From Paraburkholderia hospita (GTDB taxonomy: Bacteria; Pseudomonadota; Gammaproteobacteria; Burkholderiales; Burkholderiaceae): a stretch of DNA of 64,000 nucleotides. The notes below the pieces were generated by a model. It saw nothing but the letters and a program-made list of their open reading frames with translations. It was not told where the DNA came from and searched no databases. Positions 27,927-36,891 of the stretch are shown here, one piece after another. The stretch lies in the NCBI RefSeq assembly GCF_002902965.1, contig NZ_CP026106.1, forward strand, positions 3,205,804 through 3,269,803, given 5' to 3'. Positions within the stretch are counted from its first letter, which is position 1, and the number at the start of each line of letters is the position of its first letter. The position numbers were made by a program, and so were the translations under genes.

Positions 27927-28322
27927 ATGACGACCGCCCGTCCATTCCTGCTGTTCCAGGACCACAACGCCGAAGAAGCGATGAAGTTCTACGTATCACT
28001 ATTCGACGACGGCCGGATCGTCGAAATCGTCCATTACGCGCCGGACGCGCCGGGGCACGAAGGTTCGGTGATGAAAGGCACGTTCCATGTCGCGGGGCAA
28101 ACGGTGATGTGCACCGACAGCATCGCGAGGCACGACTTCACGTTCACGCCGGCGTTCTCGCTGTTCGTCGACTGCGATTCGCAAGCGCAGCAGGAGAAGC
28201 TGTGCGCGGCGCTGTCCGAAGGCGGCGCGCAACTGATGCCGATCGACGACTACGGCTTCAGCCGCCGGTTCGCGTGGGTCAGCGACCGCTTCGGCGTGTC
28301 GTGGCAACTGAACCTGCCCTGA
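27927..28322 (+). CDS. VOC-family (PhnB/3-demethylubiquinone methyltransferase-like) protein
   Basis: 131 residues of a vicinal-oxygen-chelate fold. N-terminal PFLLFQDHNAEEAMKFYVSLF, the FTFTPAFSLFVDCDSQAQ strand and C-terminal GFSRRFAWVSDRFGVSWQLN are typical of the family sometimes annotated as 3-demethylubiquinone-9 3-methyltransferase, though these small proteins lack a methyltransferase fold. It is monocistronic. Function unknown. Confidence 0.8.
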   Translation: MTTARPFLLFQDHNAEEAMKFYVSLFDDGRIVEIVHYAPDAPGHEGSVMKGTFHVAGQTVMCTDSIARHDFTFTPAFSLFVDCDSQAQQEKLCAALSEGGAQLMPIDDYGFSRRFAWVSDRFGVSWQLNLP

Positions 28323-28350
28323 CCCGGGCATGACATCCTTCATATCAATT

Positions 28351-28371
28351 CCGTTATAGAGCGCATAACGG
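28351..28371. promoter_or_regulatory. Inverted repeat upstream of the BMP-type binding protein
   Basis: CCGTTAT-7 nt-ATAACGG, perfect 7-bp arms, 73 bp upstream of the start at 28444. Size and position suit an operator; no regulator gene is beside it. Confidence 0.5.
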
Positions 28372-28443
28372 ATTTCAATTTCGACCTCGATATTGGCTTA
28401 CGACCATCTCCGCTGACTCCCCTTTCCCGTCTCCGGAGATTTC

Positions 28444-29556
28444 ATGAAAATAAGAATGGCTCGCGCAGTCATGCGCTCGCTGCGTCTTCCTGCTGCGCTT
28501 CTGGCCGCCCTCGGCGCCACTGCCGTGTTGAGCACGGCCGCCTTGGCTGCGGAACCGCTCGGCGTCGCATTCGTCTACCTCGGCAATCCCGGCGACGCCG
28601 GCTGGACCTACGCGCACGAGCAAGGCGTGAAGTCGATCGAAACGAAGTTCGGCGACAAGATCAAGGTGACGCGCGTCGAGAACGTGCCCGAATCGGCGGA
28701 TTCGGAGCGCGTGTTCCGCGACCTCGCGAGCAAGGGGAACAAGATCATCGTCGGATCGAGCTTCGGCTTCCAGGACTTCGAACTGAAGACCGCCAAGGAC
28801 TACCCCGATATCGTCTTCGAGCACGCAACCGGCTACAAGAAGGCCGCGAACTTCGCGACCTACGACGTGCGCACCTATCAGAGCGCCTATCTGGCAGGGC
28901 TCGTCGGCGGCTATACGACGAAGAGCAACACGCTCGGCTTCGTCGCGTCGGTGCCCGTGCCGGAAGTGGTGCGCAACATCAATGCATTCACGATGGGCGC
29001 GCGCTCGGTCAATCCGAACGCGAAAGTGAAAGTAGTGTGGATCAACACCTGGTTCGATCCGGGCAAGGAAAAGCAGGCAGCCGAAACGCTGATCGGCCAG
29101 GGCGCCGACGTGCTGATCCAGAACACCGATTCGACGGCTACGATGCAGACGGCCGAGCAGAAGAAGGTGCATGCGTTCGGCTGGGATTCGGACATGAAGC
29201 AGTTCGGGCCCAACGCGCAACTGGGCGCATGCGTGAGTTACTGGGGTGTCTACTATTCGCATCTGATCGAGCAGGTGCAGTCGGGCAAGTGGACCAACGC
29301 GCCGACGTGGTGGGGTCTCAAGGAAAAAGCGATCGACCTCGCGAGCATCAACACGCAAGCCGTGTCGCCTACCGCGCAGAAAGCGCTGGCGCAGAAGCGC
29401 GACGACATCATCGCAGGCAAGTTCGACCCGTTCTCCGGGCCGATCAAGGATCAAGGCGGCGTGATCAAGGTGGCAGCGGGCAAGTCGCTGTCGGATGCGG
29501 ATCTGTTACGGCTGAACTGGTTCGTGCAGGGCGTCGACGGATCGCTGCCGAAGTAA
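28444..29556 (+). CDS. BMP-family ABC transporter substrate-binding protein
   Basis: 370 residues. A signal peptide (about 1-36, ending ALAA) is followed by the PnrA/BMP signature GVAFVYLGNPGDAGWTYAHE, KIIVGSSFGFQD and VLIQNTDSTATMQ. Family members bind purine nucleosides or related compounds in the periplasm. ABC ATPase and permease genes are absent. Its downstream neighbour, 33 nt away, is a cytidine/deoxycytidylate deaminase-fold enzyme with a strong ribosome site, so the pair probably serves nucleoside or base salvage. Confidence 0.85.
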   Translation: MKIRMARAVMRSLRLPAALLAALGATAVLSTAALAAEPLGVAFVYLGNPGDAGWTYAHEQGVKSIETKFGDKIKVTRVENVPESADSERVFRDLASKGNKIIVGSSFGFQDFELKTAKDYPDIVFEHATGYKKAANFATYDVRTYQSAYLAGLVGGYTTKSNTLGFVASVPVPEVVRNINAFTMGARSVNPNAKVKVVWINTWFDPGKEKQAAETLIGQGADVLIQNTDSTATMQTAEQKKVHAFGWDSDMKQFGPNAQLGACVSYWGVYYSHLIEQVQSGKWTNAPTWWGLKEKAIDLASINTQAVSPTAQKALAQKRDDIIAGKFDPFSGPIKDQGGVIKVAAGKSLSDADLLRLNWFVQGVDGSLPK

Positions 29557-29589
29557 CGCTCACGTGAACAATCACGGAGGAGACACCGT

Positions 29590-30132
29590 TTGAGCCTGAC
29601 CAATCCCTCGAAACAGAACGCGTCGGACTTCCCCGAGCAGGGGCTTGCGCCGACGCGCGAACAGATCGTGCGTCATCTGCGTCGTGCGAGCGTCGTGGCG
29701 GAGCGCGCGACACTGATGGGCCATCATCCGTTCGGCGCGATTCTCGTCGGCCCGGATCAGGAGACCGTGCTGATCGAACAAGGCAACGTCGATACCGTCA
29801 ATCATGCGGAATCCGTGCTTGCGCGCATTGCTGCGCTCAACTTCACGCCGCAGTATCTGTGGAGCTGCACGCTCTACACGACCGTCGAGCCGTGCTGCAT
29901 GTGCGCGGGCACCGCGTACTGGGCGAACATCGGGCGCGTGGTGTTCGGGATGACGGAAGAACGTCTGCTGCAAGCCACCGGTAATCATGCTGAAAACCCA
30001 ACGATGAGCGTGTCGTCGCAATACGTCTTCGATCATTGTCAAAAGCGCGTCGAGTTGATCGGGCCTGTCGCCGAAGTCGAAGAAGAAATCATGCAGGTAC
30101 AGCGCGCGTTTTGGGCTTCGCGTTCGAACTGA
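29590..30132 (+). CDS. Nucleoside/base deaminase (CDA-fold), TTG start
   Basis: 180 residues. The zinc and catalytic motifs are VNHAESVLAR (HAE, about 77-79) and TVEPCCMCAG (PCxxC, about 102-107), as in guanine deaminase, TadA-like and cytosine deaminase proteins. The start is TTG 29590, supported by GGAGGAG at 29575-29581; no ATG near it fits. It forms an operon with the upstream BMP-type binding protein, which suggests deamination of an imported purine or pyrimidine. Confidence 0.85.
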   Translation: MSLTNPSKQNASDFPEQGLAPTREQIVRHLRRASVVAERATLMGHHPFGAILVGPDQETVLIEQGNVDTVNHAESVLARIAALNFTPQYLWSCTLYTTVEPCCMCAGTAYWANIGRVVFGMTEERLLQATGNHAENPTMSVSSQYVFDHCQKRVELIGPVAEVEEEIMQVQRAFWASRSN

Positions 30133-30299
30133 ATCGCATCGCATTGTTAAATGATTGCTCGCATCACCGCAACGATCTGTTCTCCCGCACCTAGCTATTC
30201 ATAGGCAGATTCGCCCACTACCATTCGCGTTCAATCGGAAGCGGCGTCATTACGTCGCACTCCACAGTGAACAGAACACGCGAAGGTCCTCGATTGCCT

Positions 30300-30869
30300 A
30301 TGACGTCCCACGCTTCTTCTCAAAGCGCAGGTAAGAGTCTGCGCTACAGCCGCACGGCCATTGCGCTGCACTGGCTGATCGCGCTGCTGATGATCTGCGG
30401 CTTCTATCTCGGCTGGATCATGACGGACATTCCGGGCTTCACGCCGACGAAGCTCAAATACGTCTCGTGGCACAAGTGGATCGGCGTCACCGTGTTCGCG
30501 CTGGCCGTGCTGCGCGTCGTGTGGCGCGCAACGCATGCAGCGCCGCCGATGCCCGTCGCGATGCCCGCCTGGCAAAAGGCCGCCGCGCACGCGACGCACG
30601 CGCTGCTCTATGTGCTGATGCTTGCCATTCCAATCACCGGCTACTTCTTCAGCTCGGCGGCGGGCGTGCAGGTCGTGTACCTCGGCGTGCTGCCGCTGCC
30701 GACTTTCATCGGCCCCGATCAGGCGCTGAAGGCCATTCTGCGCACCACGCATATCGCGTTGAACTACACGCTGCTCGTGCTGTTCGCAATGCATGTGCTT
30801 GCGGCGCTCAAGCATCAGTTCGTCGAACGCGACGGACTGCTGGCACGCATGATTCCCTTCCTCAAATGA
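30300..30869 (+). CDS. Cytochrome b561
   Basis: 189 residues from ATG 30300 (a GTG at 30267 is in frame but has no ribosome site). Four transmembrane helices with haem-ligand histidines in IALHWLIALLM, WHKWIGVTVF, HATHALLYVLMLAIPITGY and LNYTLLVLFAMHVLAALKH mark a bacterial b561 di-haem quinol oxidase-like protein. Two YceI genes follow at 48 and 36 nt, a recurrent arrangement in proteobacteria linked to quinone or isoprenoid redox chemistry. Confidence 0.88.
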   Translation: MTSHASSQSAGKSLRYSRTAIALHWLIALLMICGFYLGWIMTDIPGFTPTKLKYVSWHKWIGVTVFALAVLRVVWRATHAAPPMPVAMPAWQKAAAHATHALLYVLMLAIPITGYFFSSAAGVQVVYLGVLPLPTFIGPDQALKAILRTTHIALNYTLLVLFAMHVLAALKHQFVERDGLLARMIPFLK

Positions 30870-30917
30870 GCGCGCTTTTCAAGGCGCTTTCACGTTGAAC
30901 TTACGCTGGATCATCGA

Positions 30918-31487
30918 ATGAACATGAAGAACTACTCTTATCGCCGCGTGCTGGCGGGCGCCGCCGCCGTTCTGTTCGCCGCCGCGTCGCCGGCGTTCGC
31001 GCAAGTCGATGCGGGCAAGAGCACGGTCGTCGCGACATCGAAGCAGATGAACGTGCCCGTCGACGGCACGTTCAAGAAGTTCAACGCACAACTGACATTC
31101 GATCCCGCGAAGCCGACGGCAGGCAGCGCGAATCTGTCGATCGACACCGACAGCTACGACCTCGGCGACCCCGAATACAACAAGCAGGTGCGCGGCAAGG
31201 AATGGTTCGACAGCGCGACGTTCCCGAAAGCGACCTTCGTTTCGACAGCGATCGCGCCCGCAGGCGGTAATCAGTACAAGGTCACGGGCAAGCTGACCAT
31301 CAAGGGCAAATCGCAGACGGTCACGGTGCCTGTTTCAATCACGCAGCAGGGCGCGACGCAGACGTTCGACGGCTCGCTGCCCATCAAACGCACGCAGTAC
31401 GACATCGGCTCGGGCGAATGGAAAGATACGTCGGTGGTCGCCGACGACGTCGTCATCAAGTTTCACATCGTCGCCGCACAGCATTAA
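30918..31487 (+). CDS. YceI-family periplasmic protein (first of pair)
   Basis: 189 residues with signal peptide (cleavage after PAFA, about residue 27). The YceI lipocalin-like fold is seen from FNAQLTFDPAKPTAGSANLS, VRGKEWFDSATFPKATFVS and KLTIKGKSQTVTVPVS. Family members bind polyisoprenoid quinones. It is in an operon with cytochrome b561 and another YceI and probably acts as a quinone carrier or sink for it. Confidence 0.88.
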   Translation: MNMKNYSYRRVLAGAAAVLFAAASPAFAQVDAGKSTVVATSKQMNVPVDGTFKKFNAQLTFDPAKPTAGSANLSIDTDSYDLGDPEYNKQVRGKEWFDSATFPKATFVSTAIAPAGGNQYKVTGKLTIKGKSQTVTVPVSITQQGATQTFDGSLPIKRTQYDIGSGEWKDTSVVADDVVIKFHIVAAQH

Positions 31488-31523
31488 GCGCGCGGGGCAC
31501 ACTCATCAACTTAGGAGAATAAC

Positions 31524-32102
31524 GTGAAGAAACAACTGTTGATCGCAGCGGGCGCGCTGATCGCGGGCATGTCGTTCAATGCAATGGCAGCCGATACGTA
31601 CCAGCTCGATCCGAACCACACGTACCCGAGCTTCGAAGCCGATCACTTCGGCGGCATCTCGGTATGGCGCGGCAAGTTCAAGAAGTCGAGCGGCACGGTG
31701 ACGCTCGATCGCGCAGCGAAGACGGGCACGGTCGACGTGACGATCGACACGACGTCGATCGATACGGGCAACGACAAGCTCGACAAGCATCTGCAAACGC
31801 CCGAGTTCTTCGACGCAGCGAAGTACCCGACGGCGACCTACAAGGGCACGCAGATCCGCTTCGACGGCGACACGCCCGTCGAGGTGATCGGCACGCTGAC
31901 GCTGCATGGCGTGACGAAGCCGCTGAACCTGAAGATCGAATCGTTCAAGTGCTTCATCAACCCGATGCTCAAGCGCGAAGTGTGCGGCGCGGAATCGACG
32001 GCGACGTTCGATCGCGCGGACTTCGGCATGGACTGGGGCAAGTCGTACGGCTTCAACACGAAGACCGTGTTGCATATCCAGACGGAAGGCGTGAAGCAGT
32101 AA
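31524..32102 (+). CDS. YceI-family periplasmic protein (second of pair)
   Basis: 192 residues with signal peptide ending NAMA (about residue 22). Signature [19 protein letters not shown], then [20 protein letters not shown] and [19 protein letters not shown], is canonical for YceI. Two cysteines near [17 protein letters not shown] may form a disulphide. An AGGAG site precedes it. The operon ends in a terminator at 32128-32151. Confidence 0.9.
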   Translation: MKKQLLIAAGALIAGMSFNAMAADTYQLDPNHTYPSFEADHFGGISVWRGKFKKSSGTVTLDRAAKTGTVDVTIDTTSIDTGNDKLDKHLQTPEFFDAAKYPTATYKGTQIRFDGDTPVEVIGTLTLHGVTKPLNLKIESFKCFINPMLKREVCGAESTATFDRADFGMDWGKSYGFNTKTVLHIQTEGVKQ

Positions 32103-32127
32103 GCGCTTCGAGCTGACTGCTGCGCGA

Positions 32128-32151
32128 GCCGCCTTCGGGCGGCTTTTTTTA
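32128..32151 (+). terminator. Rho-independent terminator of the b561-YceI operon
   Basis: AGCCGCC (32128-32134), TTCG tetraloop, GGCGGCT (32139-32145), then T run to 32151. Confidence 0.9.
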
Positions 32152-32186
32152 TGCTGCGGCCTTTGCGTAGCGCCAACGCGAACCGC

Positions 32187-32203
32187 TCCCGTAAACGCTC
32201 ACC
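32187..32203 (+). repeat. Dispersed 17-bp origin element
   Basis: TCCCGTAAACGCTCACC, followed by T. It is intergenic, 165 bp upstream of the small leader-peptide gene, and is one of the closest matches to consensus. Confidence 0.7.
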
Positions 32204-32367
32204 TATCGACGGTTTCGCGCCGACATGCAGTGAGCTTTTGTTGGTCCACTTCCATCACTTCTGCGCGAACAGTCCTGTCGCCGCGGGCTCGACGTGCCTG
32301 GCATGGTCTCTGCCTTTGAATGGGCAATCCCGCAAGCAAGCGGGCTTCACGCCGAAGGAGCAAGATG

Positions 32368-32556
32368 ATGAACACGCTCACCATCAAAGATCTGTCCGTC
32401 AACGCAACCCTCGACCGCGCCGCGCTCGCGAACGTGCGCGGCGGCATCGGCAGAACGCCGCCCCAGATCGCCGCGTGGGAATTGTCCGGCAAGCCCGCGA
32501 CATGGCAAGGCCTCGTACTCGGCGACGACGGCCGTCTGCATCCGCCGACGCCGTAA
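32368..32556 (+). CDS. Small protein with a double-glycine-type leader, candidate RiPP precursor
   Basis: 62 residues from ATG 32368; AAGGAG at 32355-32360 is 7 nt away, whereas ATG 32365 is only 4 nt away. The first 26 residues run MNTLTIKDLSVNATLDRAAL and end NVRGG, i.e. an amphipathic leader closing in Gly25-Gly26 as in peptides cleaved by C39-peptidase exporters. The remaining 36 residues are rich in Pro, Gly and Trp (two Trp) and contain no Cys. I recall similar LTIKDL...VRGG short proteins in Burkholderiaceae, usually called hypothetical. A flavin monooxygenase gene starts 79 nt downstream. No transporter or peptidase gene is visible nearby, so the assignment is tentative. Confidence 0.55.
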   Translation: MNTLTIKDLSVNATLDRAALANVRGGIGRTPPQIAAWELSGKPATWQGLVLGDDGRLHPPTP

Positions 32557-32635
32557 CCGCCCGACGCCCACGGTTGCAAAACGCGCGACGGGTGTCCGTT
32601 CAACTGATAGCGGCTACCGTCGAGGATCGTCGAAC

Positions 32636-33856
32636 ATGTCACAGAGTCACTGGGATGTCGTGATAGCAGGCGGCGGCCTGGGCGGCGCCACGCTCGGCCG
32701 CGCGCTTGCGATGCACGGCGCTCGCGTGTTGATCGTCGAGCGCGAGCTGGCCTTCAAGGACCGCGTGCGCGGCGAAGGCATGCTGCCGTGGGGCGTCGCG
32801 GAAGCGCGCGCGCTCGGCATCGACGCGCTGATGCGCGACAGCGGCGCGTGCGAAGTCCGCTGGTGGAAACGCTATCTGAACGGCACAGCACGCGACACCC
32901 GCGATCTGATCGCCACCACGCCGACGAACAACGGCTGCTTCAACTTCTATCATCCGTCAATGCAGCAGACGCTGCTCGATGCGGCGCGCGATGCGGGCGC
33001 CGTAATCAGGCGAGGCGTGACGGTAGTCGGACTCGAAACGGGCGATGCACCGGTTCTCCTGATACGTACGGAGAACGGCGACGAGCGTTTACAGGCGAAG
33101 CTGGTGATCGGCGCGGATGGCCGCCGTTCCGTCATGCGACGGCTCGCAGGCTTCACGCAGAATCAGGACGCGTCGCGCCTCATCATAGCCGGCGTGCTGC
33201 ATGAAGATCTCGATACGCCCGATGACACCGTTCACTATTTCCAGCAGCCATCCGCAGCACGAAGCGCGTTGATCTTTCCACTCGGCGAGCGGCGCTATCG
33301 CTCGTATTTCATCTACGGCGCGGGGACGCGCGAGCATCCGTTGAGCGGCAGTCACAGCGCGCAGACCTTCATCGACCTATCCGTCGAAACGGGCGTGCCG
33401 CGTGAATGGTACGCGGACGCACGCACGACGGGGCCGCTCGCGGCTTATCCTGGCGCCGATTGCTGGGTCAAGCATCCATATCGCGATGGCGTCGCGCTGA
33501 TCGGCGACGCGGCGGCGACGTCCGATCCGTCGTTCGGCTGCGGACTCGCGTTGACGCTGCGCGACGTGCGCGTGTTGCGCGACTGTCTGCTATCGAACGA
33601 CGACTGGTCCGCAGCCGCCGAAGACTATGCGCGTCAGCACGATGCGTACTATGCAGCGCTGCATCGTATCGAAGACTGGCTGACACAATTGATGTACGAA
33701 ACAGGCGCGCTCGCCGATGCGCGCAGGGCGCGTGTGTTCCCGCATCTCGCGAAAGAGCCGCAGCGCGTGCCCGACCTGCAGGGCCGCGGCCCCGACAATC
33801 CAACCGACGATCACGCACGCCGCCGCTTCTTCGCGGAAGACGTCGCGACGGTATGA
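32636..33856 (+). CDS. FAD-dependent monooxygenase (PHBH fold)
   Basis: 406 residues. The nucleotide-binding motif VVIAGGGLGGATLGRALA is at about 8-25, the DG motif in LVIGADGRRSVMRRLAG at about 155-171, and the ribityl GD motif in GVALIGDAAATSDPSFGCGL at about 285-304. GEGMLPWGVAEARALG near 43 is the FAD-contacting loop. This is the class A flavin monooxygenase group, which also contains halogenase-like tailoring enzymes. Position right after the leader-peptide gene on the same strand suggests it may modify that peptide, but a small-molecule substrate is equally possible. Confidence 0.8.
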   Translation: MSQSHWDVVIAGGGLGGATLGRALAMHGARVLIVERELAFKDRVRGEGMLPWGVAEARALGIDALMRDSGACEVRWWKRYLNGTARDTRDLIATTPTNNGCFNFYHPSMQQTLLDAARDAGAVIRRGVTVVGLETGDAPVLLIRTENGDERLQAKLVIGADGRRSVMRRLAGFTQNQDASRLIIAGVLHEDLDTPDDTVHYFQQPSAARSALIFPLGERRYRSYFIYGAGTREHPLSGSHSAQTFIDLSVETGVPREWYADARTTGPLAAYPGADCWVKHPYRDGVALIGDAAATSDPSFGCGLALTLRDVRVLRDCLLSNDDWSAAAEDYARQHDAYYAALHRIEDWLTQLMYETGALADARRARVFPHLAKEPQRVPDLQGRGPDNPTDDHARRRFFAEDVATV

Positions 33857-33860
33857 ACCG

Positions 33861-34232
33861 CTAATCGCCGCCGTACTCGGAATACTTGCGCGAATCGCCG
33901 CGCACCTTGTGCGCCGGATACTTCGCGCGATTCAATTCGATCTTCTCCAGCACCGCCGCATAGAGATCGACGTCGAGCCGGTCGGCGAGCATCACGAGAT
34001 ACGCGAGTACGTCGGCCATTTCGTGACGGATTGCGGTGAGCTTGTCATCGGCGAGTTCGTTCTTTTCGCCCGACTGCAGCCATTGAAACGGCTCCAGCAA
34101 TTCGCTCGCTTCGACGCTCAATGCCGTCGCGAGATTCTTCGGCGAATGAAAGCGCGACCAGTCACGCTCGTCGACGAACTGCCTCAACAGATCGCGCACC
34201 GCGAGCAGATCGCTGCTGCGTTCCTTCTCCAT
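33861..34232 (-). CDS. MazG-like nucleotide pyrophosphohydrolase
   Basis: 123 residues, all-alpha. The metal-binding pattern is EASE (Glu41, Glu44) and EMAD (Glu71, Asp74), as in MazG/RS21-C6/dCTPase house-cleaning enzymes that hydrolyse non-canonical or deoxy-NTPs to NMP and pyrophosphate. PKNLATALSVEASELLEPFQW is the most conserved segment. It ends four bases from the convergent monooxygenase gene. Confidence 0.85.
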   Translation of the reverse strand: MEKERSSDLLAVRDLLRQFVDERDWSRFHSPKNLATALSVEASELLEPFQWLQSGEKNELADDKLTAIRHEMADVLAYLVMLADRLDVDLYAAVLEKIELNRAKYPAHKVRGDSRKYSEYGGD

Positions 34233-34264
34233 ACGGACACTCCACTCAAACCTTCAACACAGAA

Positions 34265-36754
34265 TCATTGCCCCGTCCGGCCAAGTATCAACCGATGCAC
34301 GGGCGCGCCCGGCAGGAACGACGTCTTCTCACCGCGCACCCAGGCTTCATGACCGGCGAGAAAGTATGGCGACAGCGGATGGCCCGACTGTCCGCCCGGC
34401 ATTTCGAAGATGCCGCTCTGCTCGCGTCCCGGCGATACGATCATCCGCTCCGATGCGCCGAACGCCGGCGCCTGCACGCGCGGCATGTTGATGTCGCCGG
34501 GCAACGGATCGTGCGGCGCGCCGAGCCAGCCGCGCACCCACGGCAGCCACGCCGGCACGATGCGCGCAAACGGATGCTCGATGGCCGCACGATTGCGCTC
34601 GCCCCAGCGCGCCTGTTCGATCGGCGTATCGGGTGGCAACTGAGCAATCGTGCGATCGATGCGGTCGAGCACGAACGCGCGCCAGTCCCTGAAGCCTTCC
34701 GGCATCCACGCGTGATGCTCGGCGAGCGTCTCCATCACGGCTTCATAGCGCGAGTTTGCAACGCGCAGACCGAGCGGCGGATTACCGTTGCCGCCGCCCG
34801 GCATCGCACCGGCAAGTTCGGCGTCGAGCCTGCCGAACCACGCGTCGTACAGCGAGAAGAAGAAACCGCGCGTGATGCGATAGCCAACAGCGTCGACATC
34901 CGCGCGTCCATTCCATGCGACCAGTTGCTGCCGGAACGCCGCGCGCTGCGGATGGCCTTCGAGCGCGCCAGCATCGAGCGCTTCGAGCGCCACGCGCCGC
35001 CAGACCTCGATCCATTGCGCGCGGTCGTCGGTCTGGATCGACAGCATGGCGTGTTCGTCCGGGCTCGGCGCGGCGAGCAGATCGTCGCGAATCTGCGACG
35101 CGCGCGCGCCGAGGTCGGCGCCCGAGTCGCCGATCAGCACGGCGTCGCGCGACATCACCACGCGATTGTTCGCCGTCCACAGGCGGCCGAGGGGCGGATC
35201 GACGCGCTTCGGATACGACGCGGGCGGCAGATAGTGCTGCCAGCCTTTATACGTCGCCGAATCGTACGGTGTGTCGCTGTCCGGGCCGTTTTGCACGTCG
35301 GCCGGATCGCGCTGCGGCAGCGGCCCCGCCAGCGTCCAGCCGATCTTGCCGCGCGAGTCCGCGACCATGATGTTCTGGGTCGGGAGGCCGCTGGTTTGCG
35401 CGACGCGCAGCGCTTCGCCGATCGTCTTCGCGTCTTCGAGCTTTTGCAGATTGAGGTTCACGGCCTCGCGATCGTGCGCGACCCAGCGCAATGCATACGC
35501 GCGCGCGCCGATCGTCAGTTCCGGTCCCCAGCGCGTTTCTGCCACCGGCAAGTCGACGCTCTCGCCGCCCTTCACGTCGATGCGCTCGTGATAGACGGTC
35601 GCGCGCGCCCACGCGCCATCGGGCGTGCGGTACTGCAACCGGTCGGCAGCATTGCGATGCAACTCGATCAGGTCGATATAGCGGCCGTAGCTGTTCGTGA
35701 AGCTCCACGCGATCTTGCCGTTGCTGCCCGCAATCACGAGCGGCGCGCCGGGCAGGCTCATGCCCGTCAGCGCGTGCATCGGCAGTCCGTCACCCGCGGG
35801 CCACATCAGCGAAACGCGATACCAGATGTTCGGCAGCGACAGCCCGAGGTGCATGTCGCTCGCGAGGATCGCGCCGCCATGCGCGCTGTGCGCGCCGTCG
35901 ACGACCCAGCCGTTGCTGCCCACAGCCGATTCGCTCACGTCCTCAGTCTGCTCGCTTGCGACGCTCGCGGGCTTCGGTGCCGAGAGCCAGTCGGGGCGCG
36001 TCGAAGGAATGCGTGCGGGTTCGACGCGCGGCGTCGATGCGCTGTCGAAAGGCGCATCCCAATGGCTCGCGGCGGGGAGCAGGAACGTGTACAGATCGGC
36101 GTCCACACGGTCGCGCAACACGGCGCGCGCAAGGATGCGGCGCGTTTCGGACGATTGCAGATCGAAGTACATCGCGTAGACGACCAGCAGCGAATCTTCG
36201 GCACGCCACGGCTCGGGCTGCGTGCGCAGCATCCAGTATTCGAACGGCCGCGACGACAGCGCCGCGAGCCCCGCATTGACGCCCGCCGTGTAGCGCTCAA
36301 GCAGTTGCCGCTGATCGGCGGGCATCGCTTCGACGATGGCGTGCGCGCGAGCGCGAAAGCGGTGCAGCCGATTGCGCCTGTCGAGTTCGAGCGCGTTCGG
36401 GCCGACCAGCGCCGACATCTCGCCCGCCGCGACGCGCCTGAGCAGGTCCATCTGAAGGAAGCGGTCCTGCGCGTGCAGGAAGCCTGTCGCGTACGCGACA
36501 TCGTCTCGCGTCGCGCCGTGAATGGTCGGCACGCCGAGCGCGTCGCGCTCGATCGTCACCGGCGACGACAGCAACGACGCACGCTGCGTGCCATCGAGCT
36601 GCGCAAGACTGCCGCGCAGCAGCAGCCAGCCACCGAGCAGCGCCGCGCCCAGCAACGTGACGACGAGGCCCGCCAGCACGAGCGCGGCGAGGCCGACGGA
36701 TTTACCGATCGATCTGCTTGACGACTGACTTGCGACGGCGGGACGACGGCTCAT
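34265..36754 (-). CDS. Penicillin acylase-family N-terminal nucleophile hydrolase
   Basis: 829 residues from the ATG at 36752-36754 (an upstream in-frame ATG adds 33 unconvincing residues). A transmembrane helix at about 18-46 anchors the precursor. The alpha chain carries GVPTIHGATRDDVAYATGFLH, and the autoproteolytic site with the N-terminal nucleophile of the beta chain is Ser280 in VGSNGWVVDG. Members cleave amide bonds of beta-lactams, acyl-homoserine lactones or other N-acyl compounds. It is divergent from an XRE-cupin regulator, with a palindrome between the two starts (36858-36882). Confidence 0.87.
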   Translation of the reverse strand: MSRRPAVASQSSSRSIGKSVGLAALVLAGLVVTLLGAALLGGWLLLRGSLAQLDGTQRASLLSSPVTIERDALGVPTIHGATRDDVAYATGFLHAQDRFLQMDLLRRVAAGEMSALVGPNALELDRRNRLHRFRARAHAIVEAMPADQRQLLERYTAGVNAGLAALSSRPFEYWMLRTQPEPWRAEDSLLVVYAMYFDLQSSETRRILARAVLRDRVDADLYTFLLPAASHWDAPFDSASTPRVEPARIPSTRPDWLSAPKPASVASEQTEDVSESAVGSNGWVVDGAHSAHGGAILASDMHLGLSLPNIWYRVSLMWPAGDGLPMHALTGMSLPGAPLVIAGSNGKIAWSFTNSYGRYIDLIELHRNAADRLQYRTPDGAWARATVYHERIDVKGGESVDLPVAETRWGPELTIGARAYALRWVAHDREAVNLNLQKLEDAKTIGEALRVAQTSGLPTQNIMVADSRGKIGWTLAGPLPQRDPADVQNGPDSDTPYDSATYKGWQHYLPPASYPKRVDPPLGRLWTANNRVVMSRDAVLIGDSGADLGARASQIRDDLLAAPSPDEHAMLSIQTDDRAQWIEVWRRVALEALDAGALEGHPQRAAFRQQLVAWNGRADVDAVGYRITRGFFFSLYDAWFGRLDAELAGAMPGGGNGNPPLGLRVANSRYEAVMETLAEHHAWMPEGFRDWRAFVLDRIDRTIAQLPPDTPIEQARWGERNRAAIEHPFARIVPAWLPWVRGWLGAPHDPLPGDINMPRVQAPAFGASERMIVSPGREQSGIFEMPGGQSGHPLSPYFLAGHEAWVRGEKTSFLPGAPVHRLILGRTGQ

Positions 36755-36857
36755 CGTTCGGGTTCGTAGTGGTTCGGGGAATCGGGACGTCCGGGCATTG
36801 TGCACGAAGCAGTTTGCACGCTCGCATTCGACTGTAACGAAAGCGCTGACCATCCAA

Positions 36858-36882
36858 CATACTGGAATTTTGATCCAGTATG
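36858..36882. promoter_or_regulatory. Perfect 9-bp inverted repeat at the XRE-cupin start
   Basis: CATACTGGA (36858-36866), 7-nt spacer, TCCAGTATG (36874-36882). It ends 9 bases before ATG 36892 and includes an alternative ATG at 36880. Its position suits an autoregulatory operator for the XRE-cupin gene. It lies about 100 bp from the divergent penicillin acylase start and could act on both. Confidence 0.65.
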
Positions 36883-36891
36883 CTAGACGCC

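Noticed and set aside
34121..36721. 866-codon + strand open frame opposite the penicillin acylase gene
   Set aside because: Shadow frame: Arg-rich translation without domains, while the minus strand encodes a complete acylase.
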